A stretch of 12,500 nucleotides of DNA, taken from the NCBI GenBank assembly GCA_030643245.1, contig DAOWME010000066.1:1-12500 (forward strand). Reading direction: 5' to 3'. Positions 7,080 through 12,500 of the stretch are shown piece by piece. Source of the stretch: Deltaproteobacteria bacterium (GTDB taxonomy: Bacteria; Desulfobacterota; UBA8473). The notes below the pieces were generated by a model. It was not told the DNA's origin and did not search any database. It worked only from the letters and a program-made list of their open reading frames with translations. Both the position numbers and the translations under genes were made by a program. Each line of letters starts with the position of its first letter. Position 1 is the first letter of the stretch.

Positions 7080-7241
7080 TTAAAAAAGTACATCAGAAAG
7101 CCGGTTTAAAAACGGCAGGATGGACTCATTTGCCACATCCAAAGCCCCGACCCGCTTTTTAGCCGTTCGCACCAGAGCCCGGGCAAACTGAAGGTAGTCG
7201 GAAATTAAGCCGGAGCCGTACAAAAGAAGGTCAGGGGGTTT
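7080..7241 (-). pseudogene. C-terminal remnant of PduO-type ATP:cob(I)alamin adenosyltransferase
   Basis: A 53-codon open stretch, closed upstream by an in-frame stop and ending in TAA at 7080, reads GLISDYLQFARALVRTAKKR, then VGALDVANESILPFLNRLSD and VLF. This fits the conserved C-terminal helices of PduO/MMAB adenosyltransferases, where an alanine/arginine-rich helix (consensus like ARAVCRRAERRV) is followed by a YLNRLSDYLF motif. The N-terminal two thirds, including the ATP-binding region, are missing and no start codon or ribosome site is apparent. Family members normally continue a little beyond SDxLF, so the end may also be trimmed. It directly abuts the 3' end of the cyclophilin-like gene. 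A deletion remnant is the likeliest explanation; an intact gene would have to exist elsewhere. Confidence 0.65.
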
Positions 7242-7242
7242 A

Positions 7243-7596
7243 TTATTTCTTTAGCCGGATAACAACTGATTCCTGTGATGGATCTTCAACAAGAGTCTTC
7301 CATTGATCATTAAGGATTTGACCGATATGTTCCACAGCCCATGCAGGGGTCTGGCCGAAAAAAATACACACATAATTCCCTTTGTTCGTATAGGCAATGC
7401 CACCGGAAGGAATCTGAGTAACCGGATGTTCTTCTCCCAGGTCTTTTCCTGTTGCGCCGTAAAGCTCACTGCCCCATTGCAGTAGGCGTACATTATACGG
7501 CAGGTGTTGTGCAAAGCTGTTTGCCACTGCTGTGTCAAACAGCACCGCATCCAACATAAATGCCCCGAAATCAAGCGCTATCTGATTTGGTATCAT
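7243..7596 (-). CDS. Cyclophilin-like (TM1367/DUF369-type) small protein
   Basis: A 117-residue product resembling the cyclophilin-like family typified by Thermotoga TM1367. Family-like features are the early VLFDTAVANSFAQHLPYNVR helix-strand unit (about residues 18-37), WGSELYG, a proline/glycine turn IPSGGIAY, NKGNYVCIFFGQTP and AVEHIGQI. The fold resembles cyclophilin, but prolyl isomerase activity is not established for this family and the role is unknown. The open frame begins at a TTG at 7617; the ATG at 7596 is preferred because AAGGAAAAATATA precedes it. The last 20 or so residues (LVEDPSQESVVIRLKK) exceed the short family core. It follows arfB on the same strand with about 45 bases between. 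A broken relative lies at 8246-8458. Confidence 0.7.
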   Translation of the reverse strand: MIPNQIALDFGAFMLDAVLFDTAVANSFAQHLPYNVRLLQWGSELYGATGKDLGEEHPVTQIPSGGIAYTNKGNYVCIFFGQTPAWAVEHIGQILNDQWKTLVEDPSQESVVIRLKK

Positions 7597-7641
7597 TATA
7601 TTTTTCCTTTCGGACAACGATATAATTCAGATCTAAATGCT

Positions 7642-8091
7642 TCATTCATCTGATGAAACTACTCTTGTTCTTTTCTCTTTCAGGAGACTCCGATGCTTTT
7701 TTCCCTCAAGCCGCCGTTCTCTGGTAGCTCTGGGAATCGGTGTTTTCTTTTTGGGTAATACCTCCTGTAAGGATTCACGTAACAGCAATGTAAATCGTTC
7801 AATGGCCGCCTCTCGATTAGCGGCCTGGCTGCGAGATTTCTGTGAAACAACCCTGAGAACGCCCTCTTTATTTATTCGCGTTGCCAGATGGTTTCGAATC
7901 AACTGTTTCTGACGGGATGAAAGACTGGGCGAATTGATCACATCAAACCGCAGGATCGCCCGGGTATTGACCTTGTTCACATTCTGCCCTCCAGGCCCAC
8001 TACTTCTGGTGGCTGTAAACCGTAGTTCCCTCAAAGGGATAGAGGCCCGGTCAGTGATCTTGATTGGTGTCTGCATCCTGTGCATCCTCAT
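7642..8091 (-). CDS. arfB: Peptidyl-tRNA hydrolase ArfB (YaeJ), ribosome rescue factor
   Basis: Stop-codon-independent release factor that hydrolyses peptidyl-tRNA on stalled ribosomes. The 149-residue frame carries the class I release factor GGQ motif in SSGPGGQNVNKVNTRAILRF (GGQ at residues 34-36), followed by INKEGVLRVVSQKSRSQ and the sequence NREAAIERF. The C-terminal tail is strongly basic (PKKKTPIPRATRERR and KKHRSLLKEKRTR), as needed to enter the empty mRNA channel. Length is close to the 140 residues of the E. coli protein and lacks the codon-reading domains of RF1/RF2. Two start choices exist: ATG at 8091, or ATG at 8076 with GAGG nine bases upstream, giving 144 residues that begin MQTPIKITD; I cannot decide, though 8076 has the better ribosome site. 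The cyclophilin-like gene follows on the same strand. Confidence 0.92.
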   Translation of the reverse strand: MRMHRMQTPIKITDRASIPLRELRFTATRSSGPGGQNVNKVNTRAILRFDVINSPSLSSRQKQLIRNHLATRINKEGVLRVVSQKSRSQAANREAAIERFTLLLRESLQEVLPKKKTPIPRATRERRLEGKKHRSLLKEKRTRVVSSDE

Positions 8092-8195
8092 CTGATATGT
8101 TAAGTTTCAGCAGTTCAAAAAACCTATCAGAGAATGAGAATCCTGTATTATTCGATGATATGGTAAAAGGTTTTGTCTTATTCATCGCACTTCCA

Positions 8196-8227
8196 CTCAG
8201 CGCAGACGAACACTTCGTCAGGCTGAG
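8196..8227. repeat. REP-like hairpin
   Basis: Nested inverted arms CTCAGC (8196-8201) with GCTGAG (8222-8227), and GACGAA (8205-8210) with TTCGTC (8214-8219), enclose a CAC loop, with an unequal GCA/AG bulge between the arms. The form resembles repetitive extragenic palindromes seen in many proteobacterial genomes. Only one copy is in this window, so its repetitive nature is unproven. Confidence 0.4.
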
Positions 8228-8245
8228 GCCAAGAACCTTTGGTAT

Positions 8246-8458
8246 TCAAGATATTTTCATCGGGTGGGGGAGCAGCCTCTGACCTTTATCCATGAAGGAC
8301 CCGATTGAACCCAGCGGTAAGGCAGTCGGGTGCAGTGAATGATTGTGTGCCGGGCACGGCCCGGCTGCTAAGTGGTGATATCTGACATTATGACACAGGT
8401 GTTGGGCAAAGTCCAGACTCGGCCTGACGGAGGCGAAAAGTTCTAATATCAGAGACAA
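8246..8458 (-). pseudogene. Broken relative of the cyclophilin-like gene
   Basis: A 70-codon open frame on the minus strand contains DFAQHLCHNVRYHH, matching SFAQHLPYNVRL of the intact gene at 7243-7596 in 8 of 10 positions over FAQHL..NVR, and then LPLGSIGSFMDKGQ, matching IPSGGIAYTNKGNY with one gap. The nucleotide sequence is also similar across the first block. Between the blocks the expected tryptophan-glycine and strand residues are absent, the segment CIFFGxTP is missing, and the frame opens with a TTG without a ribosome site. This pattern fits a frameshifted, decayed paralogue. Chance similarity of the second block cannot be fully excluded. Confidence 0.5.
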
Positions 8459-8780
8459 GGAATTATCTTATCTGTTGAAAGGGGCATTGGCTAACACCCC
8501 TTTTCAGATTAATCGGGATCTCCGCGATGCTCCGACAAGAAGCAGAGTTGAGAGGCCGGGCAAGGTGTCTTCTTTAATTGCTTGACAAGAGAAGGTAAAT
8601 GAATTAGGTTTTGTATTCATTAATGTATACAGATTAATGCGAAGGTTCAGACCAAAGAGGGTCAAGTCCACGCTTGACCCTCTTTCTTGCAGGGATATAA
8701 GCCCTGGGAGCACGGCAAATAAGCCGGTTTGCTTAGATGCCTTATTCGATCTAACAAAAAGGAGAAGAAAGGAGTCCAAC
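8459..8780 (+). promoter_or_regulatory. Leader and promoter region of the dehydratase/reductase pair
   Basis: The gap holds an imperfect GGGG/CCCC hairpin (8471-8508), a TTGACA at 8582-8587 without a good -10 at standard spacing, an inverted repeat AATGAAT (8598-8604) / ATTCATT (8615-8621) that could be an operator, and the perfect hairpin at 8654-8685. The ribosome site AAAGGAG at 8768-8774 fixes the start at 8781. No convincing gene is present on either strand. Confidence 0.4.
8654..8685 (+). terminator. Perfect 13-bp stem-loop in the leader, possible attenuator
   Basis: AAAGAGGGTCAAG (8654-8666) and CTTGACCCTCTTT (8673-8685) pair perfectly around a 6-base loop, about 95 bases before the start at 8781. 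The 3' arm ends in TCTTTCTTG, a poor but possible termination tract. It may act as an attenuator, an RNA-stability hairpin, or as a DNA operator; the sequence does not decide between these. Confidence 0.4.
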
Positions 8781-9923
8781 ATGGAAGAGGTATTGCGTAA
8801 GATTGCAGAGGTCACATCAGACCCTTACACCTATGTCGCGGAACTCAAGGCGCGCAAGAACAAGAAAATTATTGGGTGCTTCCCCATGCACATCCCGGAA
8901 GAGATCGTCCATGCGGCTGATCTGATCCCTGTGGTGATATGGAGAGGCAACGAGTCAGTGACATGGGGACATGCCCACGTGCCGGCTTATGACTGTGGTA
9001 TTACCAGAACCTTCGTTGATGATGCAGTAAAAGGGAAGTTGAGTTTTATGGATGGGATGGTCTTTAACGTACGGCAATGTTTGCAGGTTGGAGAGTTTCC
9101 CCTAATCATGGACAGAAACGTAAAGCCGGCCTATCAGAAGATTCTATACCTGCCTCCCATTTATCAGGGAGAAGCGGTAAGGTCATTTCTATTAGAGGAT
9201 CTGGAGTCCTTCAAGACATCATTGGAAGACTTTACAGGCAAGAAGATAAGCGATGATAGTCTCAAGAGGAGTATTGAGATATATAATGAGAACCGCAGTC
9301 TTTTGGAGAGGGTCTATGAGATAAGGAGAGAAAAACCTGAGATATTGAAGGCAAGAGAGGTGATGCAGACAGTATGGTCAAGTATGCTGATGCTCAAGGA
9401 AGACCATAATGAATTGCTGAAAGAGCTCATTAAGGGCATGGAGAAAAAGACTGTCGAAACCAAAGGAGACAGGTCTAAGGTTATCCTCGTGGGCTGTCTT
9501 TGCCAGACCTTGCAATTTGACATCCTTGACATTATTGAAGATCTGGGCATGATTGTTCCCGATGACGATCTATACGTGGGTTCAAGATACTTTGCAAACA
9601 AGGCACAACTTAATGGCAACCCGATGGACGCGCTGGCTGATCGATATCAGGCCAAAACCCCTCTCTGTCCCGCAAAGGGGGTCTGGGATGTGGACTGGGC
9701 TGAAGAAGTCATCAAACAGATGAAGGACAATGATGCCAAAGGTGTTATCAGTGTACGCGTGAAATACTGTCCTCCCCACACCTGCTATTATCCTGACTTC
9801 AAGAGCAAGATGATGGCAGAGGATGTGCCTGAGGTAATGATAGAGATGGAACATGAGATTGTATCTCTGGAAGGAACAAAAACCAGATTGCAGTCGTTCG
9901 CAGAGACGTTGAGCGGCGTATAA
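8781..9923 (+). CDS. Benzoyl-CoA reductase subunit C / 2-hydroxyacyl-CoA dehydratase family protein
   Basis: A 380-residue member of the HgdB/BcrC family, whose subunits bind [4Fe-4S] clusters and catalyse radical ring reduction or dehydration of CoA esters after activation by an ATP-dependent protein. The N-terminal domain shows CFPMHIPEEIVHAADLIPV (33-51) and AYDCGITRTFVDDA (69-82) with Cys72. The C-terminal domain shows VGCLCQTLQFDIL (237-249), the DDDLYVGSRYF motif (261-271), LCPAKG (295-300) and VKYCPPHTCYYPDF (327-340) with Cys330. Cys72, Cys239/241 and Cys330 are candidate cluster ligands. Length and the DDDLxxGSRYF/CPAK pattern are closer to BcrC/BadD than to HgdB. The frame stays open to an ATG at 8637, but that extension covers the hairpin; the ATG at 8781 follows AAAGGAG. 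The partner subunit is downstream; the substrate is not identified. Confidence 0.85.
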   Translation: MEEVLRKIAEVTSDPYTYVAELKARKNKKIIGCFPMHIPEEIVHAADLIPVVIWRGNESVTWGHAHVPAYDCGITRTFVDDAVKGKLSFMDGMVFNVRQCLQVGEFPLIMDRNVKPAYQKILYLPPIYQGEAVRSFLLEDLESFKTSLEDFTGKKISDDSLKRSIEIYNENRSLLERVYEIRREKPEILKAREVMQTVWSSMLMLKEDHNELLKELIKGMEKKTVETKGDRSKVILVGCLCQTLQFDILDIIEDLGMIVPDDDLYVGSRYFANKAQLNGNPMDALADRYQAKTPLCPAKGVWDVDWAEEVIKQMKDNDAKGVISVRVKYCPPHTCYYPDFKSKMMAEDVPEVMIEMEHEIVSLEGTKTRLQSFAETLSGV

Positions 9924-9939
9924 ACGGGAGTAAAGTATA

Positions 9940-9969
9940 AGAATCGGTGGCCGAATGAAATCCGATTCT
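9940..9969 (+). repeat. Intercistronic hairpin between the two subunit genes
   Basis: AGAATCGG (9940-9947) and CCGATTCT (9962-9969) form an 8-bp stem with a 14-base loop, 17 bases after the first subunit gene. No T-tract follows, so an RNA processing or stability role is more likely than termination. Confidence 0.4.
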
Positions 9970-10059
9970 CAGATGAAAAAGAGACTTCGGGGGCCGCCTG
10001 AGATAATGGTGGAGACCAAGAATGAGGTTGTTTCACCGGACAGCGTAAGGGCCGGGTAG
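9955..10059 (+). CDS. Possible 34-residue small ORF between the subunit genes
   Basis: Opens with ATG at 9955 and ends with TAG at 10057-10059, giving a charged product beginning MKSDSQMKKRLRGPPEI. It fills most of the 168-base gap between the two subunit genes, but its ribosome site is weak (GGTGG within the hairpin 5' arm) and its start lies in the hairpin loop. No family was recognised. It may be a real small gene, a leader for the downstream subunit or chance. Confidence 0.2.
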   Translation: MKSDSQMKKRLRGPPEIMVETKNEVVSPDSVRAG

Positions 10060-10091
10060 GGATCACTTGCAAAGATAACGGGAGGTGTATA

Positions 10092-11363
10092 ATGAGCGTA
10101 AAATACAAAGTAAATCGACTGGCAACAACGAATGATATTAGACCGATGGTGGACAGACATTGGGCCAATCTGAGAGCAGCCAAGGAAAGAGGAGAGAAAG
10201 TAGCATGGGCATCAGGCCCCACTTTTTTGTTCCCCTATGCAATGGGTATGAAATCCCACTTTATGGCCGGTTACGCGGCATACTGTGGTGGAATAGGAGC
10301 AGCCGACGAAGTCCTGAAGGTGGCTGAGGCCACAGGGGATCTACCCGAGACATGTTCCTATCACCGGCTTCACATGGGCATGGCTGAGGCTGTGAGGAAA
10401 GGGATACCAGTAAACCCGGCGGCAATACTTCCTATGCCTGATATAATGATATCCGGTCGTTTTTGTCCGGAGATGGCACACTATGCTGAGGGGCTTTACC
10501 GAAGGATGGGCGTACCTGTTATCGCTGTTGAGCTTCCCTCTGCCTACGAAAAGGAGGATGTGCCGAGAGTTAAGAAATTTGTCTACAGGCAATTTAAAGA
10601 AGTCGTTATACCGGCTTTTGAAAAGGTGTGCGGGAAGCCCTTTGATTATGACCGTCTGAGTGAGATCTTTAGTGTACTCAAAAAGGCAGCTACCCTGAGA
10701 AATGAGTGCTGGGAATTTTTTAAGACAAAACCCTCCACCTGGACTCTCTGGGATTATGGTGTAAGCATTGCACCGGTCTTCTATATGATGGGAGATCCGG
10801 AAAGCATTGTCTATTATGAGAAACTCCTGAAAGAGCTTCAAGATAGGAAAGAGAAAGGCATCCCTGCGATAGCCCCGGAAGGGGAGAAATATCGGCTATA
10901 TTGGGATGGATGGATTCCATGGGCATTTCTGGGTAAATTTATGCGTAAATTTACTCCGAATGGGGCTGTTTGCATCTGTGGAAGATACCCCTGGGAGTTT
11001 TTCCCGCATCCGGAACGACTCGATCCTGAACGTCCCCTGGAAACCTTTGTAGATTCATTTTGGGGTGAGGAGAGTCCCCGATGCTTTTCCAACAAAGCCC
11101 CTAAGGGGTGTGTTGAGCTTATAGGTGAATTTATTGAGGAATACTCAATTGATGGAATGATCATGTTCTCCTCAAAGTCATGCAGGATTTGGAACTTATC
11201 TCAGCCGGACATGATGGATGCCCTATATAAAAGGTATGGAGTGCCCGGAGTGGTTATTGAAGCAGACATGGTTGATCCTGCCATGATCTCGGATTCTCAG
11301 ATAGACACCAGGCTTGAGGCATTGATCGAAACGATAGATGGGGGCAGAAGAGGTAGAGCATGA
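10092..11363 (+). CDS. Benzoyl-CoA reductase subunit B / 2-hydroxyacyl-CoA dehydratase family protein
   Basis: A 423-residue partner subunit of the same family, close in length to BcrB/BadE/BzdO. It shows ETCSYHRLHMG (86-96) with Cys88, PMPDIMISGRFCPEM (114-128) with Cys125, a long helical middle, YRLYWDGWIPWAFLGKF (267-283) matching the family RLxWxGxPxW segment, and FSSKSCRIWNLSQPDM (359-374) with Cys364 followed by GVPGVVIEADMVDP and a terminal RLEALIETID. Cys88, Cys125 and Cys364 are the candidate cluster ligands. The ATG at 10092 has a GGGAGG site eight bases upstream. The order C then B matches the start of the class I bcrCBAD operons, but the ASKHA-type activator subunits A and D are absent; pyrF on the other strand comes next. 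Substrate could be benzoyl-CoA, another aryl-CoA or a 2-hydroxyacyl-CoA. Confidence 0.85.
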   Translation: MSVKYKVNRLATTNDIRPMVDRHWANLRAAKERGEKVAWASGPTFLFPYAMGMKSHFMAGYAAYCGGIGAADEVLKVAEATGDLPETCSYHRLHMGMAEAVRKGIPVNPAAILPMPDIMISGRFCPEMAHYAEGLYRRMGVPVIAVELPSAYEKEDVPRVKKFVYRQFKEVVIPAFEKVCGKPFDYDRLSEIFSVLKKAATLRNECWEFFKTKPSTWTLWDYGVSIAPVFYMMGDPESIVYYEKLLKELQDRKEKGIPAIAPEGEKYRLYWDGWIPWAFLGKFMRKFTPNGAVCICGRYPWEFFPHPERLDPERPLETFVDSFWGEESPRCFSNKAPKGCVELIGEFIEEYSIDGMIMFSSKSCRIWNLSQPDMMDALYKRYGVPGVVIEADMVDPAMISDSQIDTRLEALIETIDGGRRGRA

Positions 11364-11537
11364 GAACCAGGTGAGACGGCATACACCAATCAAGAGGCTG
11401 TTAATAGAAGGCGTAAGATTTGCGTGTAACCTTTTTTCGTCGCGGATACCATGAATTGGTATTAGGAGGCGCTGGCAATAAAGTGTGCGAGGTCGGCTTT
11501 CCGTTAAGGGGTGATGGACGAATGATGTTTTAACCAG
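11364..11537. other. Convergent intergenic gap
   Basis: Separates the dehydratase-type genes from the convergent pyrF. It contains a weak stem GCGTAA/TTGCGT near 11411-11424 upstream of T6 at 11432-11437, and a 6-bp hairpin ATACCA/TGGTAT at 11446-11462. Either might assist plus-strand termination, but neither is a textbook terminator. No gene is seen. Confidence 0.35.
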
Positions 11538-12260
11538 TCATTTTATCGAAAGGCTAGCAAGCCCTATTTCAATTTCTTTTTGAATGGTTTGTACAGTATG
11601 AAGAGGATCTGGAGATGTGCTGATAGGTCGGCCTATAACAACATAATCTGCGCCGTTTATAATAGCCCTTGTTGCAGTTGCGACACGTTTTTGGTCGTCA
11701 TTTTCAATCTCTCTATTGAGTCCTGGGCGAATACCGGGAGTTACAACAAGAAAATTAGAACCTAATTCTTTACGAAGGGCCGATGCTTCATGGGCAGATG
11801 AAACAATTCCGTCACACCCTAAATCTAGCGCTTTGCGGGAGCGAATGAGGACAAGATCTTCAATAGAACGCTTAAACCCCATATCGCGCATATCGGACTC
11901 ATCAAAGCTGGTAAGGACTGTAACTGCAAGTATCTCCACTTCATTTTTTTCGGCAACAGCAGCTTCAATAATTGGTTTATTCCCATGAATAGTTGCGAAA
12001 GTGATATCTCGATCTTTAAGTTGTTGTATAGCCAGTCCAACGGTTTCAGGAATATCAAAAAATTTCAAATCAACCATAACCTTATTATTGCGACCAACAA
12101 TGTATTCAATAATCGGCCACCAACCAGCCAGGAATAATTGTAAGCCAACCTTAAAAAATTTTACATGGCTTTCCAACTTTATAATCCATTTTTTGGCTTC
12201 TTCCGGGTCGGAGAAGTCCAACGCAAAAATTATCCGTTCGTTTAGAGGAATATCTTTCAT
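11538..12260 (-). CDS. pyrF: Orotidine 5'-phosphate decarboxylase
   Basis: Decarboxylates OMP to UMP, the last step of de novo pyrimidine synthesis in the cytoplasm. The 240-residue product has the usual length of the bacterial type 1 enzyme. Motifs are FALDF at the first strand (Asp15), FFKVGLQLF (35-43), the catalytic VDLKFFDIPETV with the Asp64-x-Lys66-x-x-Asp69 array, HGN (92-94), LAVTVLTSFD (111-120), the phosphate-binding VTPGIRPG (173-180) and VIGRPI (208-213). The ATG at 12260 is in the expected position, but the nearest AGGA lies about 13 bases upstream, so its ribosome site is poor. The gene is visibly more AT-rich than the genes to its left. It converges on the dehydratase-type pair and has its own promoter candidate upstream; no other pyrimidine gene is adjacent. 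Confidence 0.96.
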   Translation of the reverse strand: MKDIPLNERIIFALDFSDPEEAKKWIIKLESHVKFFKVGLQLFLAGWWPIIEYIVGRNNKVMVDLKFFDIPETVGLAIQQLKDRDITFATIHGNKPIIEAAVAEKNEVEILAVTVLTSFDESDMRDMGFKRSIEDLVLIRSRKALDLGCDGIVSSAHEASALRKELGSNFLVVTPGIRPGLNREIENDDQKRVATATRAIINGADYVVIGRPISTSPDPLHTVQTIQKEIEIGLASLSIK

Positions 12261-12303
12261 GGCTAGTAAATAATCCTTGAAAAACTATATCTTGTTGTTT
12301 GTC

Positions 12304-12330
12304 GGTATAGTATAAATATTTTTTTGTCAA
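12304..12330 (-). promoter_or_regulatory. Candidate pyrF promoter
   Basis: On the minus strand TTGACA (12330-12325) is followed after 15 bases by TATACC (12309-12304), or after 10 by TATACT (12314-12309), in an AT-rich stretch about 45 bases before the pyrF start. A second TTGACA lies at 12397-12392. Spacing is short, so the exact boxes are uncertain. The rest of 12261-12500 shows no gene. Confidence 0.35.
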
Positions 12331-12500
12331 TAATTAAATTAGAACATAGTTATCTCATCAGTCCCCTAACATCTTCTATATGGCATCCCTTTGTCAAGAG
12401 AAAAAAGTCTCCTCAAGCGAAAAGTTTATGCATCAAATACTTGAGTTTTCGAAAAATAGTTGAAGAACCAAGTAAGCAATTGGCACATTTATTGCTGTTA

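Noticed and set aside
8092..8185. 44-codon minus-strand frame upstream of arfB starting at 8185
   Set aside because: It has a passable ribosome site and overlaps the arfB start, but no recognisable content and lies in a decayed region; kept as a possibility only.
8637..8780. 48-residue N-terminal extension of the C-subunit gene
   Set aside because: It encodes the hairpin and leader, is arginine- and serine-rich and unlike the family, and a strong ribosome site serves the ATG at 8781.
8504..8815. Minus-strand open frame across the leader of the reductase/dehydratase pair
   Set aside because: It crosses the perfect hairpin and the ribosome site of the plus-strand gene and shows no protein family features.
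12383..12389. GGCATCC near the right edge as a third element end
   Set aside because: Only 7 bases match, without the following TTCATA or the inner repeat; expected by chance.
1..12500. CRISPR arrays, tRNA genes, phage or defence systems
   Set aside because: No regularly spaced repeats, no cloverleaf-like sequence ending in CCA, and no nuclease, toxin or phage genes were found on either strand.

Overview
This looks like chromosomal DNA from an anaerobic bacterium, most likely of the Desulfobacterota (former Deltaproteobacteria) or a close relative. The grounds are moderate GC, the gene order xerC-hslV-hslU-argB, and a gene pair resembling the two [4Fe-4S] subunits of benzoyl-CoA reductase / 2-hydroxyacyl-CoA dehydratase. 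The taxonomic call is inference. I see no rRNA, tRNA, CRISPR array, phage or plasmid genes.

Left part (9-6557), all on the minus strand. In transcription order it carries fmdB-like, murJ, ogt, then a 113-bp inverted-repeat element, then xerC, hslV, hslU and argB. These cover a small zinc ribbon protein, lipid II flipping, repair of alkylated DNA, chromosome dimer resolution, the HslUV protease and the second step of arginine synthesis. Spacings are short, so two consecutive operons are likely. A good sigma-70-like promoter lies between ogt and the element, so the xerC-hslV-hslU-argB transcript would carry the element in its 5' leader.

Middle part (6558-8780) is a low-density patch. It holds a decayed second copy of the element, a C-terminal fragment of a PduO-type cobalamin adenosyltransferase, an intact cyclophilin-like (TM1367/DUF369-type) gene, an ArfB-type ribosome rescue gene, a frame-broken relative of the cyclophilin-like gene and a REP-like hairpin. 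It reads as a site of repeated insertion and decay.

Right part (8781-11363), plus strand, holds two consecutive genes in the order C-subunit then B-subunit of class I benzoyl-CoA reductase. No ATP-dependent activator gene is in the window, so the substrate is open. The leader has a perfect 13-bp hairpin. Facing it on the minus strand is pyrF (11538-12260), with its promoter in the AT-rich end of the window.

Most of the window is ordinary housekeeping. The points worth a second look are the small mobile element with a target duplication in the xerC leader, the orphan dehydratase/reductase pair with a structured leader, and the gene remnants between 7.0 and 8.5 kb.
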